From contig NZ_MWVJ01000048.1 in NCBI RefSeq assembly GCF_002087335.1, positions 1 through 51,703 of the forward strand: a stretch of 51,703 nucleotides of DNA, read 5' to 3'. This DNA is from Pseudophaeobacter leonis (GTDB lineage Bacteria; Pseudomonadota; Alphaproteobacteria; Rhodobacterales; Rhodobacteraceae). Both the position numbers and the translations under genes were made by a program. This document shows positions 40,325 to 51,134 of the stretch, piece after piece. Position 1 is the stretch's first letter. The number at the start of each line of letters is the position of its first letter. The notes under the pieces were generated by a model. That model was not told where the DNA came from, made no database searches, and saw only the letters and a program-made list of their open reading frames with translations.

Positions 40325-40791
40325 GCGAGGGCATTGACCGGCAGGGGCTTGGTAAGCGCTTTTGGGAAAAGAAGCCGCTGGAAAAGCTCAACCCACAGGA
40401 ATGGGAAGCGCTTTGTGATGGCTGCGGCAAATGCTGCCTCAACAAACTAGAGGACGAGGACAGCGGTGAGGTCGCGCTGACCCGTGTGGCCTGCCGCCTG
40501 CTGGATGATTCCACATGTCGCTGCGCCCATTATGAAAACCGCCACCAGTTCATCCCGGAATGCATCGTGCTCAAGCCCAGCAACCTAGACACCCATGCCT
40601 ATTGGATGCCGCAGACCTGCGCCTATCGCCTGCTTTGGGAGGGCAAGCCCCTGCCCCAGTGGCACCCGCTTTTGACCGGTGACCCCAACAGCCCCCATGA
40701 GGCTGGTGTCAGCGTCCGCGGCTGGACCGTTTCCGAATTCGACACTCCCGAAGAAGACTGGGAAGATCATATCATCGAGGAGCCTATCTGA
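40321..40791 (+). CDS. YcgN family cysteine cluster protein
   Basis: 156 residues; the family (UPF0260) has conserved Cys in LCDGCGKCCLNKLED, ACRLLDDSTCRC and FIPECIVL, likely binding zinc or an iron-sulfur cluster. Function unknown. ATGA overlap with ribF and one-base overlap with the aldolase gene place it in the ribF-ycgN-ltaE operon. Confidence 0.92.
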   Translation: MSEGIDRQGLGKRFWEKKPLEKLNPQEWEALCDGCGKCCLNKLEDEDSGEVALTRVACRLLDDSTCRCAHYENRHQFIPECIVLKPSNLDTHAYWMPQTCAYRLLWEGKPLPQWHPLLTGDPNSPHEAGVSVRGWTVSEFDTPEEDWEDHIIEEPI

Positions 40792-41837
40792 TGTTTTTTG
40801 CCTCTGACAATTCCGGCCCGGTGCCAAAGCAGGTTCTGCAGGCTTTGACACAGGCAAACACCGGCTATGCCATGGGCTATGGTGCGGATGATGAGATGGC
40901 AGAGGTGACAGCGCGCATTCGCGAGATCTTTGAGGCGCCCGAAGCCGCAGTCCATCTGGTCGCCACAGGCACCGCCGCCAACTCTCTGGCGCTGGCGACG
41001 CTGTGTCAGCCGTTTGAAACCATATTCTGTACCCCCGTGGCGCATATCCATGAGGATGAATGCAACGCGCCAGAGTTCTACACGGGCGGCGCCAAACTGA
41101 CGCTGGTACCCGGCGCGGCGGGTTCAGACGACAAAATGACGCCCGCAGCCCTGCATGCCACGATTGCCAGGGAAGAGAGCCGTGGCGTGCACGGCCCCCA
41201 GCGCGGACCGGTCTCGATCACCCAGGTGACAGGGCGCGGCACGATTTACGCGCTGGACGAGATCAAAGCGATTGCGCAGGTCACCCGGGACTTCGGCCTG
41301 CCGCTGCACATGGATGGCGCCCGTTTCACCAATGCTCTGGTGGCGCTGGGATGCACCCCCGCCGAGATGACCTGGAAAGCCGGCGTTGACGCTGTCTGTT
41401 TTGGCGGCACCAAGAACGGTCTGATGGGGGTCGAGGCGGTGATTTTCTTTGACCCCAAACATGCCTGGGAGTTTGAGGTGCGGCGCAAGCGCGGCGGCCA
41501 TCTGTTTTCCAAGCACCGCTATCTGTCGGCCCAGATGCTGGCCTATCTTACCGACGATTTGTGGCGCGACAACGCCCGCAAGGCCAACGCAAATTGCGCC
41601 TACCTGGCCGCAGGGCTGGAGCAAAAAGGTGCGCCGTTTCTGCACGAGGCCCAGGCAAACATGATCTTTGCCGCCCTGCCCCGCGCCACGCATCAGCGCT
41701 TGTTTGAGGCCGGGGCGATCTATCACCTGTGGGATGGCCCATTGGAGGGCGATCCAGAGCAGGAGGTTACCGCCCGTTTTGTCTGTGACTGGGCCCTGAG
41801 CAAAGATCTCATCGACCAGTTTCTGGACCTGCTCTAG
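40791..41837 (+). CDS. ltaE: Low-specificity L-threonine aldolase
   Basis: PLP-dependent, fold type I; cleaves threonine/allo-threonine to glycine and acetaldehyde. 348 residues. FASDNSGPVPKQV at the N-terminus, HIHEDECNAPEF, PLHMDGARFTNALVALG (PLP Asp) and VCFGGTKNGLMG with the Schiff-base Lys are complete. Start ATG 40791 shares its A with the ycgN TGA. Confidence 0.95.
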   Translation: MFFASDNSGPVPKQVLQALTQANTGYAMGYGADDEMAEVTARIREIFEAPEAAVHLVATGTAANSLALATLCQPFETIFCTPVAHIHEDECNAPEFYTGGAKLTLVPGAAGSDDKMTPAALHATIAREESRGVHGPQRGPVSITQVTGRGTIYALDEIKAIAQVTRDFGLPLHMDGARFTNALVALGCTPAEMTWKAGVDAVCFGGTKNGLMGVEAVIFFDPKHAWEFEVRRKRGGHLFSKHRYLSAQMLAYLTDDLWRDNARKANANCAYLAAGLEQKGAPFLHEAQANMIFAALPRATHQRLFEAGAIYHLWDGPLEGDPEQEVTARFVCDWALSKDLIDQFLDLL

Positions 41838-41857
41838 GGTACACGCACAGGCTCAGA

Positions 41858-41942
41858 ACCGGCCCAGAAACACTGCCTCCAAAAACACTGGCCCAAAAAC
41901 GCTGGCCCAAAAACGCTGCCCCCAACACACCGGCCCAGAAAA
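41858..41942. repeat. 14-bp degenerate tandem array, six units
   Basis: Units such as ACCGGCCCAGAAAC, ACTGGCCCAAAAAC, GCTGGCCCAAAAAC, GCTGCCCCCAACAC, beginning 20 bp after the ltaE stop and ending 8 bp before the convergent hydrolase gene end; one unit is 15 bp. Confidence 0.88.
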
Positions 41943-41950
41943 GGATCCCT

Positions 41951-42754
41951 CTACGGCGCCACCTCGTTCCAGAAGGCCCGCAGCAGGGAGGCTGTTTCAC
42001 TGGCATGGGTGATCGGAAGCATGTGACCGGCCTGCGGCACCACAATGGCGCGGGCATCCGTCAGGCGCCGCGCCAGCCCCTCATTGATCAGCGGCATCAC
42101 CGGCTGGCTCTCCCCTCCGCTCAACAGCAGAACCGGCATTGCAACAGGGTCAAGCGCCCCCGGCAGCAACACGCCCTTGTCATCCAGATACAATGTATCA
42201 AAGCTCTGAGGCACCACCTGCATCGCCCGCACCATGGCCGCACGCGCCTGCTCGGGCATCTCGTTCCATTTTGGTTTACCCGTGCCCCACATCCGGTTGA
42301 AAAATCGGGTTGCACCTTCAACGTCACCAGCCGCATAGAGCTGTGAAAACGGGGCCTCTTCAGCCTCCAGCGCCGCCTGTGCTTCCGGCGCCTCAAGACG
42401 CGTGACGGCAAACAACACCGGCTCGATCAGCGCGAGGCTATTGACCCGTTCTGGCCGCGCCTGCACCATGCGCAGGGCAACTGTAGCGCCAAAAGAATGC
42501 CCGATCAGGTCAACCGGCCCAGCCTCTGCCTCCAGCAGCCCCAGCCCGGCGTCGACATTAGCAGTCTGGAAATCCGCCGCACCTGTCCAGTCCGGACTGC
42601 GGCCATGGGCATACATGTCGAACGCGGTAAGGGTAATCTCCGCCTCCATCTGGCTGGCCAGCCAGCGCCAGGCTCCGGAATGCGCCAGAGAGCAATGCAC
42701 TGCCAGAACCCGGCGCGGCCCCGCCCCAAAACTGCGAGAGTAAATGTCGCTCAA
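41951..42754 (-). CDS. Alpha/beta fold hydrolase
   Basis: 267 residues, cytoplasmic. VLAVHCSLAHSGAW (oxyanion region), DLIGHSFGATVALRM with nucleophile Ser, and PQAGHMLPITH with the catalytic His. Close to haloperoxidase/BioH-like esterases; the substrate cannot be told. Next - strand gene upstream is the DsbA-type isomerase, 112 bp away. Confidence 0.9.
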   Translation of the reverse strand: MSDIYSRSFGAGPRRVLAVHCSLAHSGAWRWLASQMEAEITLTAFDMYAHGRSPDWTGAADFQTANVDAGLGLLEAEAGPVDLIGHSFGATVALRMVQARPERVNSLALIEPVLFAVTRLEAPEAQAALEAEEAPFSQLYAAGDVEGATRFFNRMWGTGKPKWNEMPEQARAAMVRAMQVVPQSFDTLYLDDKGVLLPGALDPVAMPVLLLSGGESQPVMPLINEGLARRLTDARAIVVPQAGHMLPITHASETASLLRAFWNEVAP

Positions 42755-42798
42755 AATGCCATCCTTTTAGTCGTGATCGTTTCCTGCGGCAGGCTCAA

Positions 42799-42852
42799 CC
42801 TGCCCCGTTCTGTCGGCCTGCCCGGTTCTGTCAGCCCGCCCCGTTTTCTCAG
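42799..42852. repeat. 18-bp tandem array, three copies
   Basis: CCTGCCCCGTTCTGTCGG, CCTGCCCGGTTCTGTCAG, CCCGCCCCGTTTTCTCAG. It starts 14 bp beyond the stop of the - strand isomerase gene. Confidence 0.92.
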
Positions 42853-42866
42853 TGGGCAAAGCGCTG

Positions 42867-43460
42867 TCAGCCTGCAAGATGCTGCTCAAGATCCTCGATC
42901 CGGTCCTGCCCCCAGAAACGGTCCCCATCTTGCGTCACATAAAAGGGCGCACCAAAGACACCTGCCTTGACGGCCTCCTCGAGGTTTTGCGCATATCTCT
43001 CCGCGCCGGCCAAAAGACCGGTATCCGCCAGAGAGGCGTCAAAGCCGGCGCTCTCGAGACAGGATTTGATCACGCTGTCTTCTGCGATGTCTCGGTCCTC
43101 TGCCCAGACGGCCCGCATCAGCCCATGCACAAGCGCGCCCAGATCACCGCCGCCGGCCGCCTGTGCTGCAAGGATCGCATATGAGGCGGGTGCTGCATTG
43201 GTCGGCCAATGCGCCGGTTTCAGATTGATCTTCAGCCCATACTTTTTGGCCTGACGCTCAAGTTCAATCAACCGATACTCCTGACGCGAGACGTGACGGT
43301 CCTTTGGAGGCGTGCCGCCAGTGCGCCCAAACAGCGCAATGATGTCGAAAGGCTTGTAATTGATCTGGGCATTCTGTCGCGCCGCTGCCGCCTCAAGCCG
43401 GGTTCCGGCCAGGTATGCATAGGGCGACAGGGTCGAGAAGTAATAATCAATGGTAGCCAT
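42867..43460 (-). CDS. 2-hydroxychromene-2-carboxylate isomerase (DsbA/kappa-GST family)
   Basis: 197 residues from ATG 43460 (GGGAG upstream); the frame to 43505 is not needed. DYYFSTLSPYAYLAG contains the Ser-Pro at the position of the DsbA active site; KPFDIIALFGRTGGTPPKDR and GVFGAPFYVTQDGDRFWGQDRIEDLE are family marks. HCCA isomerases act in naphthalene breakdown, but such homologues are frequent in genomes without that pathway; the true substrate here is unknown. Confidence 0.88.
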   Translation of the reverse strand: MATIDYYFSTLSPYAYLAGTRLEAAAARQNAQINYKPFDIIALFGRTGGTPPKDRHVSRQEYRLIELERQAKKYGLKINLKPAHWPTNAAPASYAILAAQAAGGGDLGALVHGLMRAVWAEDRDIAEDSVIKSCLESAGFDASLADTGLLAGAERYAQNLEEAVKAGVFGAPFYVTQDGDRFWGQDRIEDLEQHLAG

Positions 43461-43567
43461 GAATGGTTTTCTCCCGCTTAGAACTAGGCTGATAGCTACG
43501 CACATGTTAAGCGGTGGGCAAGATCACGAATCTGTCACATAGCCATTGCTGCCGGGGATATCAGCCA

Positions 43568-44590
43568 ATGCCGACTTTGAACGAACACAAGCTTATCGCT
43601 GGGAACGCCAACCTCCCGCTTGCCAACTCAATTGCCCGCCGTATGAGCATGCACCGCGGTGTCGACCAAGGACTGGTTGATGCCCGCGTTGAACGCTTTA
43701 ACGACGGCGAGATCTTTGTCGAGGTCTATGAGAACGTACGCGGCGAAGATATGTTTATCATTCAGCCGACCTCAAATCCGGCCAATGACAACCTGATGGA
43801 GCTGCTGATCATTTCCGACGCTCTGCGTCGCTCGTCGGCGCAGCGGATCACGGCGGTGATCCCCTATTTCGGCTATGCCCGTCAGGACCGCCGCACCAAA
43901 GCGCGCACACCAACTTCTGCCAAATTGGTCGCCAATATGCTGACGGGTGCGGGCATCGAACGGGTGCTGACCATGGACCTGCATGCGGCCCAGATCCAGG
44001 GGTTCTTTGATATCCCTGTCGACAACCTCTATGCCTCGCCGATCTTTGCGCTGGATGTCAAAAACCAGTTCAAAGACCGTATGGACGACCTCATGGTGGT
44101 CTCACCCGATGTTGGCGGCGTGGCCCGCGCCCGCGAGCTGGCCAAGCGCATCAACGCCCCCCTGTCGATCGTCGACAAACGCCGCGAAAAAGCCGGTGAG
44201 ATTGCTGAGATGACCGTGATTGGCGATGTAACAGACAAGATCTGCCTCATTGTGGATGACATGTGCGACACGGCCGGCACCCTGTGCAAGGCGGCGCAAA
44301 TCCTGATGGACAATGGCGCCAAAGAGGTGCACGCCTATATCACCCATGGTGTCATGAGCGGCCCTGCCGTGGAACGCGTCAGCAACTCGGTGATGAAATC
44401 CCTGGTGCTGACCGATTCCATCCAGCCAACACAGGACATTCTGGACACGCCCAACATCCGCGTCCTGCCCACAGCGCCCCTGTTCACCCAGGCGATCCTG
44501 AACATCTGGCATGGCACCTCCGTGTCCTCGCTGTTTGATGACAAAACCCTGATACCGATCTACGAGTCGCTCTACGCGCCCGGTGTCTAA
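43568..44590 (+). CDS. prs: Ribose-phosphate pyrophosphokinase
   Basis: Makes PRPP from ribose 5-phosphate and ATP for nucleotide, His and Trp synthesis. 340 residues from ATG 43568 with GGGGAT upstream. Conserved pieces: [59 protein letters not shown] and the PRPP loop [17 protein letters not shown]. Ends with a strong terminator. Confidence 0.98.
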   Translation: MPTLNEHKLIAGNANLPLANSIARRMSMHRGVDQGLVDARVERFNDGEIFVEVYENVRGEDMFIIQPTSNPANDNLMELLIISDALRRSSAQRITAVIPYFGYARQDRRTKARTPTSAKLVANMLTGAGIERVLTMDLHAAQIQGFFDIPVDNLYASPIFALDVKNQFKDRMDDLMVVSPDVGGVARARELAKRINAPLSIVDKRREKAGEIAEMTVIGDVTDKICLIVDDMCDTAGTLCKAAQILMDNGAKEVHAYITHGVMSGPAVERVSNSVMKSLVLTDSIQPTQDILDTPNIRVLPTAPLFTQAILNIWHGTSVSSLFDDKTLIPIYESLYAPGV

Positions 44591-44609
44591 GCCATCAACC
44601 CGCATTGAG

Positions 44610-44645
44610 AGGGCCCCGCGCAGTGACCTGCCGGGGCCCTTTTTT
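44610..44645 (+). terminator. Rho-independent terminator of prs
   Basis: AGGGCCCCG, 13-base loop, CGGGGCCCT, then TTTTT; 20 bp after the prs stop. Confidence 0.92.
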
Positions 44646-44745
44646 CATATCAAGTGTGGCTGGCGATGCTGCGGGGAACGTATTTTCGGGCGCGCGCTGC
44701 AATGAGCCCTGAGTGTCGAAAACTACAGCCAAATCAGCACACTGG

Positions 44746-45144
44746 CTATCTGCGCTTTTCCGAAAGGATACTGACCGCTTCTTCTGATATGTCCAACCGG
44801 AGTTGGTATTTTCCAGATGCTACGATGAAGTCTGGAGTTTCTATTCCCACGGTGGAAAGCGCTTGTCGAAGATGAGTGCCCGAAACTGGAATGTAGTCAG
44901 GCTCGTCACCCGAGAATTTGTTGTATAACTTCCCGCCAAACCAACTGCTTCTGCGGCGCGCAGCTTTTGCTGTTTCGTTTCTGAAGTGGAGTATTCCAAG
45001 GAGACCTTCGAGATCATGCGGGAACAAATCAGCCGCTTTGCTCCCGGCCGATAGAACGCCAGCCAGTCCTGCTGTTGCAGCCTGCGATATGCCTTCTTTT
45101 GTAGGAGAAGGCCCCTCTAGAATTCTCAAAACCGGTTTAGCCAT
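44746..45144 (-). CDS. Hypothetical protein
   Basis: 132 residues, not recognised. Basic, without signal or membrane segment; notable stretches are ARRRSSWFGGKLYNKFSGDEPDYIPVSGTHLRQAL and ISEEAVSILSEKRR. No good ribosome site precedes the ATG, and base composition is visibly less GC-rich than the neighbours, so a horizontally acquired gene is possible. It is isolated between prs and the lectin gene. Coding status is moderate. Confidence 0.5.
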   Translation of the reverse strand: MAKPVLRILEGPSPTKEGISQAATAGLAGVLSAGSKAADLFPHDLEGLLGILHFRNETAKAARRRSSWFGGKLYNKFSGDEPDYIPVSGTHLRQALSTVGIETPDFIVASGKYQLRLDISEEAVSILSEKRR

Positions 45145-45268
45145 CCAGGGAGCCTAGTCCCGGATTGACGCCAACTCAACGACTGAAAAGTCCGCTCAGC
45201 TGAAAGTCGCGAAGACTGAAAAACACGACGACCAGAGGGCGGATAAGGCCCCAACGCGTCCCCAAGCC

Positions 45269-45637
45269 TCAGTCTACCTCATGCCAGTCATCTTCAAAGG
45301 GCAGCTCGCCAATCGCGGTCCAGGCAGCACGCAGGCGCGCCACGCGGCTATCGCCCCAGGTGCGAAACACCATCTCAAACCCCGTAACTGATACATTCTC
45401 AGCAACCAATTCAGCCCGAATGGCCGCATTTGTGTCCATATCCCAAAGCGAGATCGACACCTGCACCGCAGGCGGCTGACGGTACACCTCGCGAAAGGAA
45501 ACCTGCTTGCGCCGTTCCCGCGACCCTTCGCCGGTCCACATACTGCCGCCGCTGTCGAATTCGGAAAAGAGCAGCAGATCGCCCTGATCAATTCCGATAC
45601 GTGGATTGCGTAGTCTCTGCATATCTTGCCGTTCCAT
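45269..45637 (-). CDS. H-type lectin domain-containing protein
   Basis: 122 residues (or 117 from ATG 45622, MQRLRNPRIGID, which looks more like homologues). A single H-type lectin (discoidin/snail agglutinin-like) domain: IDQGDLLLFSEFDSGGSMWTGEG, FREVYRQPPAVQVSISLWDMDT and GFEMVFRTWGDSRVARLRAAWTAIG. No signal peptide, so probably cytoplasmic or exported without Sec. Binding target unknown. Confidence 0.87.
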   Translation of the reverse strand: MERQDMQRLRNPRIGIDQGDLLLFSEFDSGGSMWTGEGSRERRKQVSFREVYRQPPAVQVSISLWDMDTNAAIRAELVAENVSVTGFEMVFRTWGDSRVARLRAAWTAIGELPFEDDWHEVD

Positions 45638-45702
45638 TGTCCGTTTGTGCCACCCGTTTGGTCGGCAGCAAAAGCATTACACATCAATACTTTCTAACAA
45701 TC

Positions 45703-45742
45703 AAAAAACAAAACCGGCCCATCACATCGGAGGGCCGGTTTT
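45703..45742 (-). terminator. Terminator of the atp operon
   Basis: AACCGGCCC/GGGCCGGTT stem with an 11-base loop; on the - strand followed by TTGTTTTTTG. T-run also on the other side. Confidence 0.88.
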
Positions 45743-45781
45743 TAGATCTTCTGGTCACACTCGGCGACGCTGTATGGTCCT

Positions 45782-46195
45782 TTACAGGCTCATATGCGTG
45801 CCCAGAGCCTCCATGTCCGCCAGCAGCTTGGCTGCTTCTTCAACCAACCCGTGGGGCTGATCATCGTCTTGGGCGGTCTTGTAGGTCTGACGAGCATCTT
45901 CAATCAGCTCGTCCAGATGGGCACGGGTCATCTCATCCATTGGGATCGCCTTTTCAGCCAGGACCGAGAGGGCCTCTGCACTGATTTCGGCAAAGCCGCC
46001 GGTGACCACAAACTCCGAAGTGCCTTGCGAGCTTTCCACCCGCAGGACACCCGGACGCAGGGTGGTGATGGTGGGCGCATGCATCGGCATCGCCGTCATG
46101 TCACCCTCCGCGCCGGGGATCAGGACCGCATTCACCTGCAGCGAAGCAAGGCTCCGCTCCGGGCTCACGAGATCGAATTGCATGGTATCAGCCAT
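45782..46195 (-). CDS. atpC: F1 ATP synthase epsilon subunit
   Basis: 137 residues; regulatory central-stalk subunit. [42 protein letters not shown] by parts and [22 protein letters not shown] are typical; the C-terminal helices follow. Last gene of atpHAGDC, 11 bp after atpD. Confidence 0.97.
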   Translation of the reverse strand: MADTMQFDLVSPERSLASLQVNAVLIPGAEGDMTAMPMHAPTITTLRPGVLRVESSQGTSEFVVTGGFAEISAEALSVLAEKAIPMDEMTRAHLDELIEDARQTYKTAQDDDQPHGLVEEAAKLLADMEALGTHMSL

Positions 46196-46206
46196 CAGAG
46201 CCCTCC

Positions 46207-47651
<1,445 letters not shown>

Positions 47652-48528
47652 TTAGAGCGCCTCAGCGCCCGAAATGATTTCAATCAGCTCGTTGGTGATG
47701 ACGGCCTGACGCGAGCGGTTATACTCGATTGTCAGCTTGTCGATCATCTCGCCAGCGTTACGGGTGGCGTTATCCATCGCACTCATCCGGGCACCCTGTT
47801 CGGATGCACCGTTTTCCAGCAGCGCTGAAAAGATCTGGGTCGATACGCCACGTGGCAGCAGGTCGGCGAGGATCGCCTCTTCACTGGGCTCGTAGTCGTA
47901 ACCGGCCGTAGCCTCTTCTGCGGTACCGCCCTCGTAGGAGGCCGGAATGATCTGCTGCGCTGTTGGCACCTGGGTCACAACGTTGACAAATCCTGCAAAG
48001 AAAATTGTCGCAACGTCGAATTCACCAGCGTCAAAGCGGGTCAGGATATCCTTTGCGATGTTTTGCGCGTCGGCATAGCCAACCCGTTTCACTTCGCTCA
48101 GGTCCACATGGCCGACAAAATCATCAGCCAGGTCACGACGCAGTGCGTCGCGGCCCTTTTTACCAGCGGTCAGGAGCTTGACCGTCTTGCCAGCTGCTTT
48201 CAGCTCGAGCGCCTTGTGGCGCGCCAGCTTGGCGATATTGCCGTTTAAAGCCACCGCACAGGCCCCGCTCAGCGGTCATGACAACAAGCAGTTGTACCTG
48301 ATCGCTGCCGGTGCCGCGCAGCAGTTTTGGTGCGCTGTCGCTGCTGCCAACCGAAGCCGCCAGCCCAGCCATGACGGCATTGAACCGCGTGGTGTAGGGC
48401 CGTGAATCTTCAGCAGCTTCCTGGGCACGGCGAAGTTTCGCCGCCGCCACCATTTGCATGGCCTTAGTGATCTTACGGGTGCCTTTGACACTCGCGATCC
48501 TGTTTTTCAGGTCCTTGAGATTTGGCAT
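47652..48528 (-). CDS. atpG: F1 ATP synthase gamma subunit (frameshifted)
   Basis: Rotating central stalk. N-terminal helix [50 protein letters not shown] is interrupted because TTTAAACGGC at about 48246 has one A too many; C-terminal helix [44 protein letters not shown]. Corrected length is 291 residues, as usual. Confidence 0.96.
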
Positions 48529-48540
48529 TGCCTTATCCCC

Positions 48541-50079
48541 TTACGCGAAATCTGCGGCGAATTCATCCAGCGCTGCTTTGATCTTGTCGGCAGCATCGCC
48601 CTTGATCTTTGGATCTTCGGTGGAAATCCACGCGAGCAGATCAGCGTGCTTGCCACGCAGATGCGCCAGCAGACCCGCCTCGTAGCGGCCAACCGCCTTG
48701 ACGTCGATCTTGTCGAGGTAACCTGTGGTGCCTGCAAAGATCACGCAGACGATTTCTGCGTTGGTCAGCGGTGAGTACTGCGCCTGCTTCATCAGCTCGG
48801 TCAGACGGGCACCACGGTTCAGCAGCTGCTGAGTGGCGGCGTCAAGGTCAGAGCCGAACTGCGCAAAGGCAGCCATTTCGCGATACTGAGCCAGTTCCAG
48901 CTTAACCGGACCCGCAACAGATTTCATCGAGTTTGTTTGCGCCGAAGAGCCAACACGCGAAACCGACAGACCGGTGTTCACAGCAGGACGGATGCCCTGG
49001 TAGAACAGTTCGGTTTCCAGGAAGATCTGACCATCGGTGATCGAGATCACGTTGGTTGGAATAAAGGCGGAAACGTCGCCACCCTGGGTTTCAATAACGG
49101 GCAGAGCCGTCAGCGAGCCGGAGCCGAAGTCTTCGTTCAGTTTCGCAGAGCGTTCCAGCAGGCGGGAGTGCAGATAGAAAACGTCACCAGGATAGGCTTC
49201 ACGTCCGGGCGGACGACGCAGCAGCAGCGACATCTGACGATAAGCAGCAGCCTGCTTGGAGAGATCATCATAGATGATCAGGCCGTGCTTGCCGCTGTCG
49301 CGGAAGTATTCGGCCATTGCGGTCGCGGCATAGGGGGCCAGGAACTGCAGCGGTGCAGGATCGGAGGCGGTTGCAGCAACCACGATCGAGTATTCCATCG
49401 CGCCGGCTTCTTCCAGCTTTTTCACCAGCTGCGCCACGGTAGAGCGCTTCTGGCCAACAGCAACATAGACGCAGTACAGTTTCTTCGACTCGTCGTCGCC
49501 TGCAGCCTCGTTGTAGGATTTCTGGTTCAGAATGGTGTCCAGAGCAATCGCGGTTTTACCGGTCTGACGGTCACCAATGATCAGCTCACGCTGGCCACGG
49601 CCAACCGGGATCATCGCGTCAACCGACTTGAGGCCAGTTGCCATCGGCTCGTGAACCGATTTACGCGGGATAATGCCAGGCGCCTTAGAGTCGGCAACAC
49701 CGCGCTTCTTGGCGTTGATCGGGCCTTTGCCGTCCAGCGGGTTACCCAGACCGTCCACAACGCGACCCAGCAGCTCGGGGCCAACGGGAACGTCAACGAT
49801 CGAGTTGGTGCGCTTGACTGTGTCACCTTCTTTGATGTCACGGTCGGAGCCAAAGATAACGATACCTACGTTATCGGCCTCCAGGTTCAGCGCCATGCCC
49901 ATAACCCCACCGGGGAATTCGACCATTTCGCCAGCCTGAACATTGTCGAGGCCGTAGACGCGGGCGATACCATCACCAACGCTCAGCACGCGACCAATTT
50001 CAGCCACCTCGGCTTCCTGACCAAAGTTCTTGATCTGGTCTTTTAGGATCGCAGAAATCTCTGCTGCTTGGATACCCAT
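48541..50079 (-). CDS. atpA: F1 ATP synthase alpha subunit
   Basis: Non-catalytic nucleotide-binding subunit, 512 residues, intact. N-terminal [18 protein letters not shown], Walker [16 protein letters not shown], and the family signature region [20 protein letters not shown] 50079 directly follows the atpH stop. Confidence 0.98.
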   Translation of the reverse strand: MGIQAAEISAILKDQIKNFGQEAEVAEIGRVLSVGDGIARVYGLDNVQAGEMVEFPGGVMGMALNLEADNVGIVIFGSDRDIKEGDTVKRTNSIVDVPVGPELLGRVVDGLGNPLDGKGPINAKKRGVADSKAPGIIPRKSVHEPMATGLKSVDAMIPVGRGQRELIIGDRQTGKTAIALDTILNQKSYNEAAGDDESKKLYCVYVAVGQKRSTVAQLVKKLEEAGAMEYSIVVAATASDPAPLQFLAPYAATAMAEYFRDSGKHGLIIYDDLSKQAAAYRQMSLLLRRPPGREAYPGDVFYLHSRLLERSAKLNEDFGSGSLTALPVIETQGGDVSAFIPTNVISITDGQIFLETELFYQGIRPAVNTGLSVSRVGSSAQTNSMKSVAGPVKLELAQYREMAAFAQFGSDLDAATQQLLNRGARLTELMKQAQYSPLTNAEIVCVIFAGTTGYLDKIDVKAVGRYEAGLLAHLRGKHADLLAWISTEDPKIKGDAADKIKAALDEFAADFA

Positions 50080-50640
50080 TTATCCGACCTCTTTCATTGC
50101 ATTCTGTAGGGAGTTGAGCTTGGAGCGGATCGAGCTATCGATCATCTTTGAGCCCACTTTAACGACGAGACCGCCAATGATGCTTTCATCGACGGTTGCA
50201 TTGATGGTAATCTTTTTGCCCACGCGCTCGGCCAGCGTCTTGGCCAGCTTTTCGCTTTGGGTTTTGGTCAGTGCCTTGGCCGAGATCACCTCGGCGGTCA
50301 CTTCACCGCGCGCATCCGCCAGACGGGCGCGCAGAGCTGTGATCAGGGCAGGCACCACAAACAGGCGGCGCTTTTGCGCCATCAGAGCCAGGCTATTGCT
50401 CAGAACAGGTGCAAGACCCATTTTTTTGGCAATCGCGGCAATCGCGGCCCCCTGCTCTTCCCGTGTGATCAGCGGAGAGCTGATCAGGTTTTGCAGATCG
50501 TCACTGTCAGCCAGGGCAGCTGCCAGATCATTGATACTGGTTTCAAGGCTATCAAGCGCCTTGCTTTCTTCGGCGATCTCAAAGACCGCAGTGGCATAGC
50601 GCGCAGCAATGCCTGCTGAAATCGAAGCTGGTTCGGACAC
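50080..50640 (-). CDS. atpH: ATP synthase delta subunit
   Basis: Peripheral stalk subunit linking F1 to F0, 186 residues. Start is GTG 50640 (VSEPASISAGIAARYATAVFE) with GGAAGGG 6-7 bp upstream; the open frame to 50775 adds residues foreign to the family. C-terminal TINATVDESIIGGLVVKVGSKMIDSSIRSKL is the conserved end. First gene of atpHAGDC. Confidence 0.95.
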   Translation of the reverse strand: MSEPASISAGIAARYATAVFEIAEESKALDSLETSINDLAAALADSDDLQNLISSPLITREEQGAAIAAIAKKMGLAPVLSNSLALMAQKRRLFVVPALITALRARLADARGEVTAEVISAKALTKTQSEKLAKTLAERVGKKITINATVDESIIGGLVVKVGSKMIDSSIRSKLNSLQNAMKEVG

Positions 50641-51134
50641 GTCCACCCTTCCGACATTTTGGCCCCGGTTGGCATGTCTGAGAGCAGACGGCGTCCGGGG
50701 GCGTGAGCGAGCCCCGCCAGAGCGGCAGGGCGTTAAAATCAGCGTGGATGTAACAGAGCGGTAGCAACCTATCAACTGTCTATAATGGCAACACTAAAAA
50801 CCCTGAATGTAGCGTTTTCAAGACCTTAGCCAAAGTGCGGCCCTCTGCCTCTGCAAAGACTGACAATTTTTACCTCTGAACAGCCCCTATTTACGATTCC
50901 AAAAGGGCCAAAATCGACCAGAATGTCCAAAACACCCCTGTCGGCGGCAGCTCAAATACAAGACCTTGCCGCTAAACTCACCAAAACAGAATCATCCGCA
51001 CACCGCAGGCCAGATTGTGACCAGATTTCTCTGGCCTGGGCGCCCTCTGGCCGCCTGTGGATCTGTTTTTCGCCGCAGCATCCAGCCCCGCCCTTCTGAT
51101 CAGGCGGGCTGATCAGGCGGACTGATCGGGCGGA
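50641..51134. other. 494-bp region upstream of the atp operon
   Basis: No gene is evident. It must contain the atp operon promoter; TTGAAA and TATAG-like stretches near 50780-50825 on the - strand are candidates, but no well-spaced pair stands out. The far end is a 13-bp tandem array next to the methyltransferase stop. Confidence 0.5.
51096..51134. repeat. 13-bp GATC-containing tandem array at the stop codon
   Basis: Three 13-bp units: CTGATCAGGCGGG, CTGATCAGGCGGA, CTGATCGGGCGGA. It abuts the TGA of the - strand methyltransferase, whose GA with the next two bases forms a further GATC. Confidence 0.93.

Noticed and set aside
48937..50046. 369-codon open frame opposite atpA
   Set aside because: Antisense shadow of atpA; codon bias produces long frames on the opposite strand.
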